Of a stretch of 55,735 bases of DNA, positions 15,778 through 22,801 are shown one piece after another. Made by a program: the position numbers and the translations under genes. Every line of letters starts with the position of its first letter. Position 1 is the first letter of the stretch. Location of the stretch: assembly GCA_013202975.1 (NCBI GenBank), contig JABMQY010000054.1, positions 1 through 55,735 on the forward strand, written 5' to 3'. The notes under the pieces were generated by a model. It did no database searches. It saw only the letters and a program-made list of their open reading frames with translations, and was not told where the DNA came from. Source of the stretch: Candidatus Saganbacteria bacterium. Its GTDB lineage: Bacteria > Margulisbacteria > WOR-1 > XYC2-FULL-46-14.

Positions 15778-18645
15778 ATGCCTATTTTGGAAGAAACCGC
15801 TAACGAGCTGAATCCGGAGCAAAAAAAGGCTGTTATTTTTGACAAGGGGCCGCTTCTAATTATTGCCGGGGCAGGCACGGGTAAAACTACCGTGATTGCC
15901 CGTCGGATTGCTCACCTGATTGCGTCAAAAAAAGCCAAGCCTTCAGAAATTCTAGCCCTAACTTTTACCGACAAAGCTGCCGATGAGATGGAGACCCGCG
16001 TTGATAAACTGGTTCCGTATGGGTATGTTGATGTTTCTATTTCTACTTTTCATGCTTTTGGGGATCGTGTACTCAGGGATTATGCCCTGGATTTAGGGCT
16101 GCGGCCGGACTATCGGGTTCTTTCTTCCGCCGAACAGGCTGTTTTTATGCGTGAACATATTTTTGAGCTTCCGCTTAAACATTATATTTCACTAGGGGAT
16201 CCGATTAAACATGTCGATGCCCTGTTGCGGGTTATTTCTAGGGCGAAAGACGAAGATATTACCCCGGAGAGATGGATTAAAAATGAGGGCGAAGAAAAAG
16301 AGCTGGAGGTTGCAAAGGTTTACAAAAAGTATCAGGAGTTAAAATATAAGAACGGCTTTTTGGATTTTGGGGATCAGGTAAGTTTGACCCTCAATTTATT
16401 TCGCAAACATCCGTCAATACTAAGAAAGTTTCAAAAACAATATAAGTATGTTTTGGTTGATGAATTTCAGGATACAAACTATGCCCAGTTTGAGTTATTA
16501 AAACTTTTGGTCAAGAAGCATAAAAATATTACAGTTGTTGGAGACGATGACCAGTCGATCTATAAATTCCGCGGGGCAGCGATTTCAAATATTTTGAGCT
16601 TTGAAAAAACATATAAAAAAACAAAAAAGGTTGTCTTAACCAAAAACTACCGGTCCAGCCAGATTATTTTAGATGCGGCCTATCGGTTGATCCAGCATAA
16701 TAATCCGGACCGTCTGGAGGTTAGGAGTAAAATTGACAAGAAGCTCATTGCGGCTAATCCGCCCAAAGAAACAAAGACAGAAAACAAAAACTTCGATTCG
16801 ATCTATTCCGAAGCAGACTGGGTTGCGCAGACGATTAAAGAAAAATATGAATCCGGAAAATTTAAGCTTTCTGACTTTGCAATTTTAATTCGCTCCAATG
16901 CTCAGGCCGAACCCTTTCAACAGTCTTTAAATATGGCCGGCCTTGCAAATCAGTCCGGGGGCGGGGGAGGGCTTTATCAGCTTCCCGAAGTCAGGATGGC
17001 CATTTCCTTCTTACGGGTAATCGGTGATTTAGCAGATAGTGTCAGTTTATATGATTTAGCCTGTTCCGAGCTATATAGTCTGGATGCGCTGGAGCTGCAA
17101 AAATTAAATACTTTTGCCAGCCGCAGAAATTATACCCTCCATCATGTTTTTACCCATCTGGAAGATCCATCGGAAGAATACAAGGTGTTAGCAGATATAA
17201 AAGTTGAAACTCGTGAAACAATAAAGAACATTATGATCGATATTGCCGAATATATTAATTATGCCAAGGATCATTCAACCGGAGAGGTACTTTATCTCTT
17301 TTTTAAAAAGACCGGATATCTGAAGCGTCTCAATGAAATCAATGACCCTGAATCAGAGGATAAAATAAAAAACCTGGCGCAGTTCTTTGAAAAGATCAGG
17401 GAATTTCATGAAGTGGCAAAGGTTGATAAAGTAGCGGAATTTGTAAAGTATCTGAATATATTACGAGAATCGGGTGATGATCCTGCCTCAAGCCGGCCCG
17501 ATTTTGATCAGGATGTGGTTAATATCTTAACAGTGCATAAGGCTAAGGGGCTTGAATTTCCGGTTGTTTTTGTAACTTGTTTGGTGGCAGATAAGTTTCC
17601 AGCTAGAAAAAGAAAAGATCCGATTGAGCTGCCAGAAAAGCTAATAAAGGATAGCTTGCCTAAAGGCGATTTTCATCTTCAGGAAGAGCGCCGTCTGTTC
17701 TATGTCGCAATGACCCGGGCAAAGTCAGAATTATATCTGACCTCTTCCCTTAATTACGGAGGCAAACGGACCTGCAAGGTCTCTCAATTTGTTTTAGAAG
17801 CGCTTGATATGCCAAAGGCCGATGTTGAAACGATCAAGCGTTCTGCAATGGAACAAATTGAGCTTTTTGCGCCGCTTCCCCGCAATCTTTCTAGAAAGAA
17901 AAGGAAAGAAGGGGTAATGAGTCTAAGTTTTTATCATATTAATGATTATCTTTCCTGTCCGCTTAAATATAAATATGTCCATATTTTACGGGTCCCGCTT
18001 TTGCCAAATCATCAGATAATTTACGGATCAGCCCTGCATAAGGCTGTACAGGCTTATCTGGTTTCAAAGAAAAATCATCAAAAATTCAGCGCCAAAGACT
18101 TAGAACAGGTTTTCCTTAATAATTGGAGCTCGGAAGGATTTATCTCAAGAGAACATGAGGAGCGTCGGCTTGAATCGGGTAAAAAAGCATTAGCCGGTTT
18201 TTATAAACGAGAAGAAAAGTTGGGGCATGTTCCGTTTTATGTTGAGGAGGGGTTTTCAATTAATCAGGACAATATCCGAGTTCGCGGCAGGTTTGACCGG
18301 GTAGACAAGCGTGATGGAAAAGTATTTATTATTGATTTCAAATCATCAGATGTGCGTGATCAGGAAAAGGCCGATAAGAAAGCAAAAGAGAATATGCAGC
18401 TTTCAATTTATGCTCTGGCATGGCAGCATATGTTCTCCAAAATTCCCGATCGGGTAGAGCTCCATTTTCTTGATACCGGACTTATTGGTTCAGTGGAAAA
18501 AAAGCAAAAAAATCTGGATAAAACCTGGGAGAAAGTCCAAAAAGTTGCAGAGGGGCTTCGCTCCGAAAACTACAAAGCTGCTCCTTCTTCTTTTACCTGC
18601 CAGTATTGTGCTTATTCAGAAGTCTGTCCGGAATCGATGGCCTAA
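15778..18645 (+). CDS. UvrD/PcrA-like helicase with C-terminal PD-(D/E)XK nuclease and Fe-S cysteines
   Basis: ATP-dependent DNA helicase-nuclease of superfamily I, likely acting in double-strand break processing or repair. Helicase motifs in order: GAGTGKTT (31-38), VDEFQDTN, GDDDQSIYKFRG, NYRSS, LTVHKAKGLEFPVVF and RRLFYVAMTRAK. The C-terminal 240 residues have the RecB-type nuclease pattern GSALHKAV, GRFDRVD, IIDFKSS and QLSIYAL. Cys in YLSCPLKYKY plus C-x2-C-x5-C at the end (TCQYCAYSEVCPE) match the Fe-S staple of AddB and Cas4-like nucleases. I start at ATG 15778; an in-frame TTG at 15760 would overlap the -10 element. The barrel-protein gene follows at 12 bases. Confidence 0.9.
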   Translation: MPILEETANELNPEQKKAVIFDKGPLLIIAGAGTGKTTVIARRIAHLIASKKAKPSEILALTFTDKAADEMETRVDKLVPYGYVDVSISTFHAFGDRVLRDYALDLGLRPDYRVLSSAEQAVFMREHIFELPLKHYISLGDPIKHVDALLRVISRAKDEDITPERWIKNEGEEKELEVAKVYKKYQELKYKNGFLDFGDQVSLTLNLFRKHPSILRKFQKQYKYVLVDEFQDTNYAQFELLKLLVKKHKNITVVGDDDQSIYKFRGAAISNILSFEKTYKKTKKVVLTKNYRSSQIILDAAYRLIQHNNPDRLEVRSKIDKKLIAANPPKETKTENKNFDSIYSEADWVAQTIKEKYESGKFKLSDFAILIRSNAQAEPFQQSLNMAGLANQSGGGGGLYQLPEVRMAISFLRVIGDLADSVSLYDLACSELYSLDALELQKLNTFASRRNYTLHHVFTHLEDPSEEYKVLADIKVETRETIKNIMIDIAEYINYAKDHSTGEVLYLFFKKTGYLKRLNEINDPESEDKIKNLAQFFEKIREFHEVAKVDKVAEFVKYLNILRESGDDPASSRPDFDQDVVNILTVHKAKGLEFPVVFVTCLVADKFPARKRKDPIELPEKLIKDSLPKGDFHLQEERRLFYVAMTRAKSELYLTSSLNYGGKRTCKVSQFVLEALDMPKADVETIKRSAMEQIELFAPLPRNLSRKKRKEGVMSLSFYHINDYLSCPLKYKYVHILRVPLLPNHQIIYGSALHKAVQAYLVSKKNHQKFSAKDLEQVFLNNWSSEGFISREHEERRLESGKKALAGFYKREEKLGHVPFYVEEGFSINQDNIRVRGRFDRVDKRDGKVFIIDFKSSDVRDQEKADKKAKENMQLSIYALAWQHMFSKIPDRVELHFLDTGLIGSVEKKQKNLDKTWEKVQKVAEGLRSENYKAAPSSFTCQYCAYSEVCPESMA

Positions 18646-18657
18646 AAAGGAGAAAAT

Positions 18658-19734
18658 ATGAAAAAAAGAGCATTGGCAATTATAGTTGTTTTTTTTGTTT
18701 TTTGTTTTTTTGTGGATTTGGCTTTGGCTTTTAAGGTTGGCCAAACTGGAGTGGTGAACGGACTTCCTTATACTATCTATAATTCAACCTATGGTTTGTA
18801 TTATGGAGTGATAGGGAAGGGGGAGAATCTTTTGGGACGTGAAGAATCGTTAACCCTTTCGGCCTGGCTTATTACAAATGGGGGGAAAGGAACCTCTTTC
18901 ATATTTTCCCTTCCTGATAGCAGCTCCCGCCACGGAAAAATGTACCCTCTGGCTTTTGACCTTAACGGGATGATCGCAAAAACAATTTTTGAAAGATATT
19001 ATGGTCTTGGAAGTGAAAGCATAAAAACCGGGTATACGACTTTTGATAATGAGCATAATAAATTGTCTTTCCAGTTTTCAAGGCCTATAAGCCGCAAACT
19101 TCTTGGCGAGGTTGATCTTTTTTATGCCACCAATAGTTATTCAAATATCGTTCAGGGGAACAGTCCTTTGACCCAGGCGATCCAGGATGTTGCTCGAGAG
19201 TATGCCGGTGCCAGCGTTAAATTGACGGTTGATGGCCGGGATCAGGTGGTTAATCCCCATAATGGCATATATATGATTGGAAACTTTGATTTTTCTTTGC
19301 GGAATTGCAATTATGTTAAGGGAGGAATTGATCTGCGTTCATACAGCACTCCGTTTAATTCGGATCAAATTTTTGCTTCAAGGCTTATGCTGCAACAAGC
19401 GGCCGGTGATTCAGTTCCGATATATGAACTTCCTTTTTTAGGAGGGAACGACACTATGCGTGGTTACACTATGAATCGCTGGCGCGATAGGGCATCGGCT
19501 TTAGTTAATTTAGAATACCGTTTTCCGCTCTTTCAAAAATGGATACAGATTGTAACCTTTTTAGAAGCGGGGAAAGTAGGCAGCATGCTGTCTGATATCG
19601 GTTTAAATAATTGGGTTTCAGATTATGGCCTAGGACTCCATCTTAATCTTGGAGGGAGCATAATCGTACGTGGAGATCTTGGTTATGGAAAAGAAGGGTC
19701 GAATATGTACTTCTTCTACAACCAGGCTTTCTAA
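18658..19734 (+). CDS. Omp85/BamA-like outer-membrane beta-barrel protein
   Basis: An N-terminal signal peptide (hydrophobic stretch VVFFVFCFFVDLALA, likely cleaved after ALA near residue 24) is followed by alternating beta segments and a terminal Phe, as in outer-membrane barrels. GGNDTMRGYTMNRWRD and LVNLEYRFPLF match the RGY/YRFP region of the bacterial surface antigen barrel domain. At 358 residues there is room for a barrel but not for a full set of POTRA domains. It is the strongest evidence for a diderm cell. Good ribosome binding site AAAGGAG. Co-directional with the helicase gene at a 12-base gap. Confidence 0.8.
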   Translation: MKKRALAIIVVFFVFCFFVDLALAFKVGQTGVVNGLPYTIYNSTYGLYYGVIGKGENLLGREESLTLSAWLITNGGKGTSFIFSLPDSSSRHGKMYPLAFDLNGMIAKTIFERYYGLGSESIKTGYTTFDNEHNKLSFQFSRPISRKLLGEVDLFYATNSYSNIVQGNSPLTQAIQDVAREYAGASVKLTVDGRDQVVNPHNGIYMIGNFDFSLRNCNYVKGGIDLRSYSTPFNSDQIFASRLMLQQAAGDSVPIYELPFLGGNDTMRGYTMNRWRDRASALVNLEYRFPLFQKWIQIVTFLEAGKVGSMLSDIGLNNWVSDYGLGLHLNLGGSIIVRGDLGYGKEGSNMYFFYNQAF

Positions 19735-19741
19735 CCGGTTT

Positions 19742-20167
19742 TTATTTTATTCCTAAACCGATAGAAAATTTTACCGTATTAAAATTATTGGCTTCGTTAG
19801 ATTCTGCGATCTTATCTTTATAATCGGCGGTAACCTTTATGTTGTAATTGCCCTTCTCAACTAAAGGATAGCTGATTTCGGTTGTATAACTAGAGTTTGG
19901 CGGTAGGGAGGGGATATCTTTTTTGATTGATTTCCCTAAATCTTTTCCTTCTTTTGATAGGATGTTAATAAAAGCTTCGGATTGGTTTGCGGCGGCTTTT
20001 CCCTGATTCTTTACCACGTATGTTATCTTTACGTTCTTCCCTTGTTTTACCGGTTCGATATTAAGCGTTTCAATTATCAGATCCGGACGGGGGGCCATTT
20101 GATTCCAGGCTATTATTCCCAGAACTATTGTTGCTGCCACCAGGATAATTATTAATACTTTTTTCAT
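19742..20167 (-). CDS. CARDB-domain secreted protein
   Basis: A 141-residue protein with an N-terminal membrane anchor or signal (VLIIILVAATIVLGIIAW) and one CARDB-type immunoglobulin-like domain. The pattern PDLIIETLNIEPVKQGKNV, VKNQGKAAAN, then ESNEANNFNTVKF is typical of the domain. Likely anchored on the periplasmic side with an adhesive or structural role. Start supported by AAGGAG. It lies 12 bases downstream of the remnant gene at 20180-20405, so it may once have been the second gene of an operon. Confidence 0.8.
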   Translation of the reverse strand: MKKVLIIILVAATIVLGIIAWNQMAPRPDLIIETLNIEPVKQGKNVKITYVVKNQGKAAANQSEAFINILSKEGKDLGKSIKKDIPSLPPNSSYTTEISYPLVEKGNYNIKVTADYKDKIAESNEANNFNTVKFSIGLGIK

Positions 20168-20179
20168 GTTTTTTTCTCC

Positions 20180-20405
20180 TTATAAAAGACCATTGGTCAT
20201 ATTGATTATTGTATTCTTTTTCCTTTCGATCGGCAAGGCTTTTGTTGGTGCTCCCGCTTGCAGGTTTAGTTTCTTAAGGTCAATAGATCTTAATGTTATA
20301 TCATCGTAGGACCTGTAAAAGCTGTCAATCCCGAGGAAGCCGTATTTTGAGGTCTTTAGTTTGATGCTGTATCCCCATCGGGATTACTCACACTGCTTTT
20401 CTCAT
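20180..20405 (-). pseudogene. Decayed gene: intact start signals and C-terminal end, middle lost
   Basis: On the minus strand, AAGGAGATGTC precedes ATG (20405) and the codons M-R-K-A-V, which end at once in TGA (20388-20390). In another frame, just after a TAA at 20384-20386, 67 codons remain open (20383-20180), encoding a plausible C-terminus with SKYGFLGIDSFYRSYDD and RSIDLKKLNLQAGAPTKA and ending TNGLL. Preserved start region and preserved tail, in different frames, suggest an internal deletion or frameshift. The parent family is unknown. A -10-like TATAAT lies near 20440. Confidence 0.5.
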
Positions 20406-20514
20406 GACATCTCCTTATTTATATAATTGAGGATTATAATATAGGGTCATGTAGCAGGGGTCAAGGGGATGGGAAGAGGGGAATAGTTTAAAATTAAAAA
20501 GTTAAAATTAAAAA

Positions 20515-20546
20515 TTAATGTATGCTGTGCATATTGTATTTCAGTT
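20515..20546 (+). repeat. 32-base direct repeat, copy 1
   Basis: Identical over 32 bases to 21131-21162. It contains the short palindrome TATGCTGTGCATA and is surrounded by AAAGTTAAAA-like tracts. The 20406-20643 gap holds this copy plus two further shared blocks: TTACTTCTCAG near 20575-20590 and TTGTGCCTAT...AGTTTGTCC near 20597-20620. Confidence 0.85.
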
Positions 20547-20643
20547 TTGACTTTTAAACTGTACTTTTAAACTTTTACTTCTCAGCTTTAACTTAATTGT
20601 GCCTATAGTGAAGTTTGTCCTTAATCAATGGCGTGAAACGCTA

Positions 20644-20922
20644 CTAGTCGTTCCCGCCAGTTGAACATGCAGTAGTTGCCTCTCCGCCATTAGCCGTACA
20701 GGCAACAGTTGCAGCTGCTCCCGTGGTATCGCATAGATTACCACCTGCAGCTCCTCCCGTGTTATCACAGTCTGCTCCACCGCTAGCACTGATGCCAGAA
20801 TCACATACAAGAGTATCGGAGTTCCCGGCGACACAAAGCCCATAATTTGCCAAATTCTGAAAATGAATTAACGAAGGAGATGAATAATTAATTTTTTTAG
20901 TTTCTTTTATCATATTTTTCAT
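20644..20922 (-). CDS. Six-cysteine RiPP-like precursor peptide
   Basis: A 92-residue peptide with a charged leader (about residues 1-28: MKNMIKETKKINYSSPSLIH, a Y-S-x-P-x-L pattern seen in leaders handled by radical SAM maturases). The core is Gly/Ala/Thr-rich with Cys at 30, 40, 52, 64, 75 and 86. The cysteines are spaced 10-12 residues apart, and almost every one is followed by Gly within two to four residues (CVAG, CDSG, CDTTG, CSTGG). This regular Cys repeat fits ranthipeptide-like or related thioether RiPP precursors. No maturase, protease or exporter is recognisable next to it; the DMT-type gene at 21187 is the only neighbouring membrane protein. It has no ribosome binding site and a nearby TATAAT. 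Function is inferred from pattern. Confidence 0.5.
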   Translation of the reverse strand: MKNMIKETKKINYSSPSLIHFQNLANYGLCVAGNSDTLVCDSGISASGGADCDNTGGAAGGNLCDTTGAAATVACTANGGEATTACSTGGND

Positions 20923-20937
20923 GTTTTACAGTACACT

Positions 20938-20943
20938 ATTATA
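20938..20943 (-). promoter_or_regulatory. -10 element of the precursor peptide gene
   Basis: TATAAT on the minus strand, 15 bases before the ATG at 20922, within an AT-repeat. No ribosome binding site lies between, so the 5' leader would be about 8 bases. Confidence 0.4.
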
Positions 20944-20964
20944 TATATATGCAAGGGGGATCTT

Positions 20965-21062
20965 TAACCCTCACCCTCATTCCCTGCCGGCAGGCAGGCC
21001 TCTCCCACAGGGAGAGGGATGTTGAAATAAGATGGGTGAAGGTCAATTTAAGGTGAGGGTTA
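20965..21062. repeat. 98-base element with 11-base terminal inverted repeats
   Basis: TAACCCTCACC at 20965-20975 is the exact inverse complement of GGTGAGGGTTA at 21052-21062. Inside are the palindrome CCTGCCGGCAGG (20983-20994) and the hairpin CCTCTCCC-ACA-GGGAGAGG (20999-21017). Elements of this CCCTCACCC...GGGAGAGGG kind are common intergenic repeats in many bacterial genomes. It fills most of the 20923-21186 gap together with repeat copy 2. Probably a small non-autonomous repeat. Confidence 0.75.
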
Positions 21063-21130
21063 GTTTTGTGCCTATTCTTAAGTTTGTCCGGGAGCAGAAT
21101 AATTTAAAATTTAAAAGTTAAAGGTAAAAG

Positions 21131-21162
21131 TTAATGTATGCTGTGCATATTGTATTTCAGTT
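21131..21162 (+). repeat. 32-base direct repeat, copy 2
   Basis: Identical to 20515-20546. The two copies, with their shared satellite blocks, bracket the precursor peptide gene. Confidence 0.85.
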
Positions 21163-21186
21163 AAGTTTTTACTTCTCAGTTTTAAC

Positions 21187-21558
21187 TTATTTGTACAGCA
21201 GCATCGCTACTCCGCCGCAGATTATCAGTGTTCCTATTACATTATATATGGTCAGTGGCTCGCCAAGAAAGAAACCGGCCATAAATACGGTAAAAATAAA
21301 GGTCATTGACGAAAGAGGAAAGGCAACGCTTAATTTAAACATCGAGAGGATATAAAACCAGACCAGAAACGAAAGTCCCATCATAATGATTCCAAGCATA
21401 ATAGGAAAACTGTGCAAAGAGCGCCAAATAATTGGAAAAAGGTCTCCCAATTCCCTAAAGCGCAATCCTCCCAGGTGGTTTATTCCGAGTTTTAAAATTA
21501 CCTGGCTGGAGCCCAGTAATAGGGAGTAGGCGATTATTAAGGTGATTAATGTTTTCAT
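21187..21558 (-). CDS. Small DMT-superfamily (EamA/ArnE-like) membrane protein
   Basis: A 123-residue protein with four predicted membrane helices: LITLIIAYSLLLGSSQV, FPIMLGIIMMGLSFLVWFYI, VAFPLSSMTFIFTVFMAGFF and YNVIGTLIICGGVAMLLY. FFLGEPLTIYNVIGTLIICG is the typical C-terminal signature of half-size EamA/SMR/ArnE-like transporters, which dimerise. The substrate cannot be told. It lies on the same strand as the cysteine-rich peptide gene, 264 bases upstream of it, but repeats fill the gap, so a joint transcript is doubtful. Confidence 0.75.
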   Translation of the reverse strand: MKTLITLIIAYSLLLGSSQVILKLGINHLGGLRFRELGDLFPIIWRSLHSFPIMLGIIMMGLSFLVWFYILSMFKLSVAFPLSSMTFIFTVFMAGFFLGEPLTIYNVIGTLIICGGVAMLLYK

Positions 21559-21580
21559 TGAGGGTAATTATAATACAAAA

Positions 21581-21608
21581 ATAGGGAATAGGGAATAGGA
21601 ATTAGGGA
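21581..21608. repeat. TAGGGAATAGG short repeat
   Basis: Degenerate tandem ATAGGGA units end at the stop codon of rmuC. Same style as the CCCCTAA tract at the window start, in the opposite orientation. Confidence 0.6.
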
Positions 21609-22703
21609 TTAGTTGATGGGGAGAGACTGAGTCTCTTTTTCCTCAAGTGATTCCAGTTTATCTCCAAAACGACCTAATCGTTTGTCGGTATTTTCATAGG
21701 CAGCATTAAGGTTTTTGATGTGGGTGCCGACTTTTCCAAAATCATCGGCAATTTTACTAAAATCCCCCCCCAATCTGGCCAGGTTCTTTAAAATATCCTG
21801 GGCCTGTGCTTCGATCTTCATTCCGCGAAGTCCCAATAGTATTGTTTGAAGATAGGCATAGAACGAATTTGGAGAGACCGGCAGGACTTTCTTTGAGATT
21901 GCATACTGGAACAGCCCTTTTTCTTCGTCAAGATTCTCGTCTTTTATGATGGTTTCATAATAAACATTCTCAGCCGGAATATACATTAGGGCAAAATCAA
22001 ACGTTCCTTCATCAGGAAGAATATATTTGTTTCGGATTGCATCAATATGTTTTTTTACGTCACGAATAAACTGTTTTTTAGCGGTTGATTTTTTTGCATC
22101 GTCATCAGCTCCCATAATCTTTTTGAAGTTTTCTAAAGGAAATTTTGAATCAACCGGAACCATCCCTTCGCGCAAAATAATAACCGCATCAACCGCTTCC
22201 CGGCTTTTGAAATAGTGCTGTAGTTTATAATGAGCGGAAGGGAGAACCTGTTTTAGAAGGTCGGATAAAAATAATTCTCCCATGCCGCCGCGGATTTTTG
22301 GAGCCCGTAAGATTTCCTGAAGAGAGGAAATGTCTTTCCCTACTTCCTGAACCTGCTTAGAAGTTTCGTGGACCTCACCTAGCTTGCGGTGGACATCAGA
22401 GATAACCTTGGCGGCATTATCCAGACGGCTGTTAATATTTTTATTAACGCCGGTTAGTGTCTGGGTCATGTCGGTATTTACTTTTTGCAAAATATTCTGA
22501 TTATCAGAATATAGTTTGTTTACCTGTTCGGTAATTTGTCCCAGCTGGGTGACAAATTGGCTGCGAAGTCCTTCCACCTGCTGCTGAATCATTTTGGATG
22601 AATTGTCATCTTTTGGTTTTTGCAGCAGAGTGTTGAGTTTGAAAAATAACAATCCAATTCCGGATAGTATTATTAGGGACACAAGAATTAGGATGATTTC
22701 CAT
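21609..22703 (-). CDS. rmuC: RmuC family DNA recombination protein
   Basis: A 364-residue membrane-anchored protein with an N-terminal helix (ILILVSLIILSGIGLLFF), a long coiled coil (about 35-125) and the RmuC nuclease-like domain with RGGMGELFLSDLLKQVLP, VPVDSKFPLENF and DFALMYIPAENVYYE. RmuC limits inversions and aberrant recombination at short repeats. Length is slightly below the usual 400-500. It has an extended -10 element only eight bases before the ATG and no ribosome binding site, so it is probably translated from a leaderless message. It is divergent from the lipoprotein gene. Confidence 0.9.
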   Translation of the reverse strand: MEIILILVSLIILSGIGLLFFKLNTLLQKPKDDNSSKMIQQQVEGLRSQFVTQLGQITEQVNKLYSDNQNILQKVNTDMTQTLTGVNKNINSRLDNAAKVISDVHRKLGEVHETSKQVQEVGKDISSLQEILRAPKIRGGMGELFLSDLLKQVLPSAHYKLQHYFKSREAVDAVIILREGMVPVDSKFPLENFKKIMGADDDAKKSTAKKQFIRDVKKHIDAIRNKYILPDEGTFDFALMYIPAENVYYETIIKDENLDEEKGLFQYAISKKVLPVSPNSFYAYLQTILLGLRGMKIEAQAQDILKNLARLGGDFSKIADDFGKVGTHIKNLNAAYENTDKRLGRFGDKLESLEEKETQSLPIN

Positions 22704-22711
22704 GATTGTTT

Positions 22712-22720
22712 ATTATAGCA
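22712..22720 (-). promoter_or_regulatory. Extended -10 promoter of rmuC
   Basis: TGCTATAAT on the minus strand; eight bases separate it from the ATG at 22703, predicting transcription start at the initiator codon. The rest of the 98-base divergent gap contains CGATATAATA and TATAATG elements that serve the lipoprotein gene. Confidence 0.5.
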
Positions 22721-22801
22721 GATTTTCTAAAAATCTTCATTGAGTGCAAGTTCCCGCTTATCAAATACGATATAATACATATATAATGTAATAGGGAGCG
22801 T

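Noticed and set aside
20625-20843. Overlapping minus-strand ORF in the six-cysteine peptide region
   Set aside because: It is a frame shadow of the peptide gene; it lacks a ribosome binding site and shows no protein-like pattern.
22704-22801. Seventh copy of the sigma-28-like motif ahead of the lipoprotein gene
   Set aside because: CGATATAATA is present, but the upstream box is only TGCAAGTT and at a 15-base spacing, so I do not count it.
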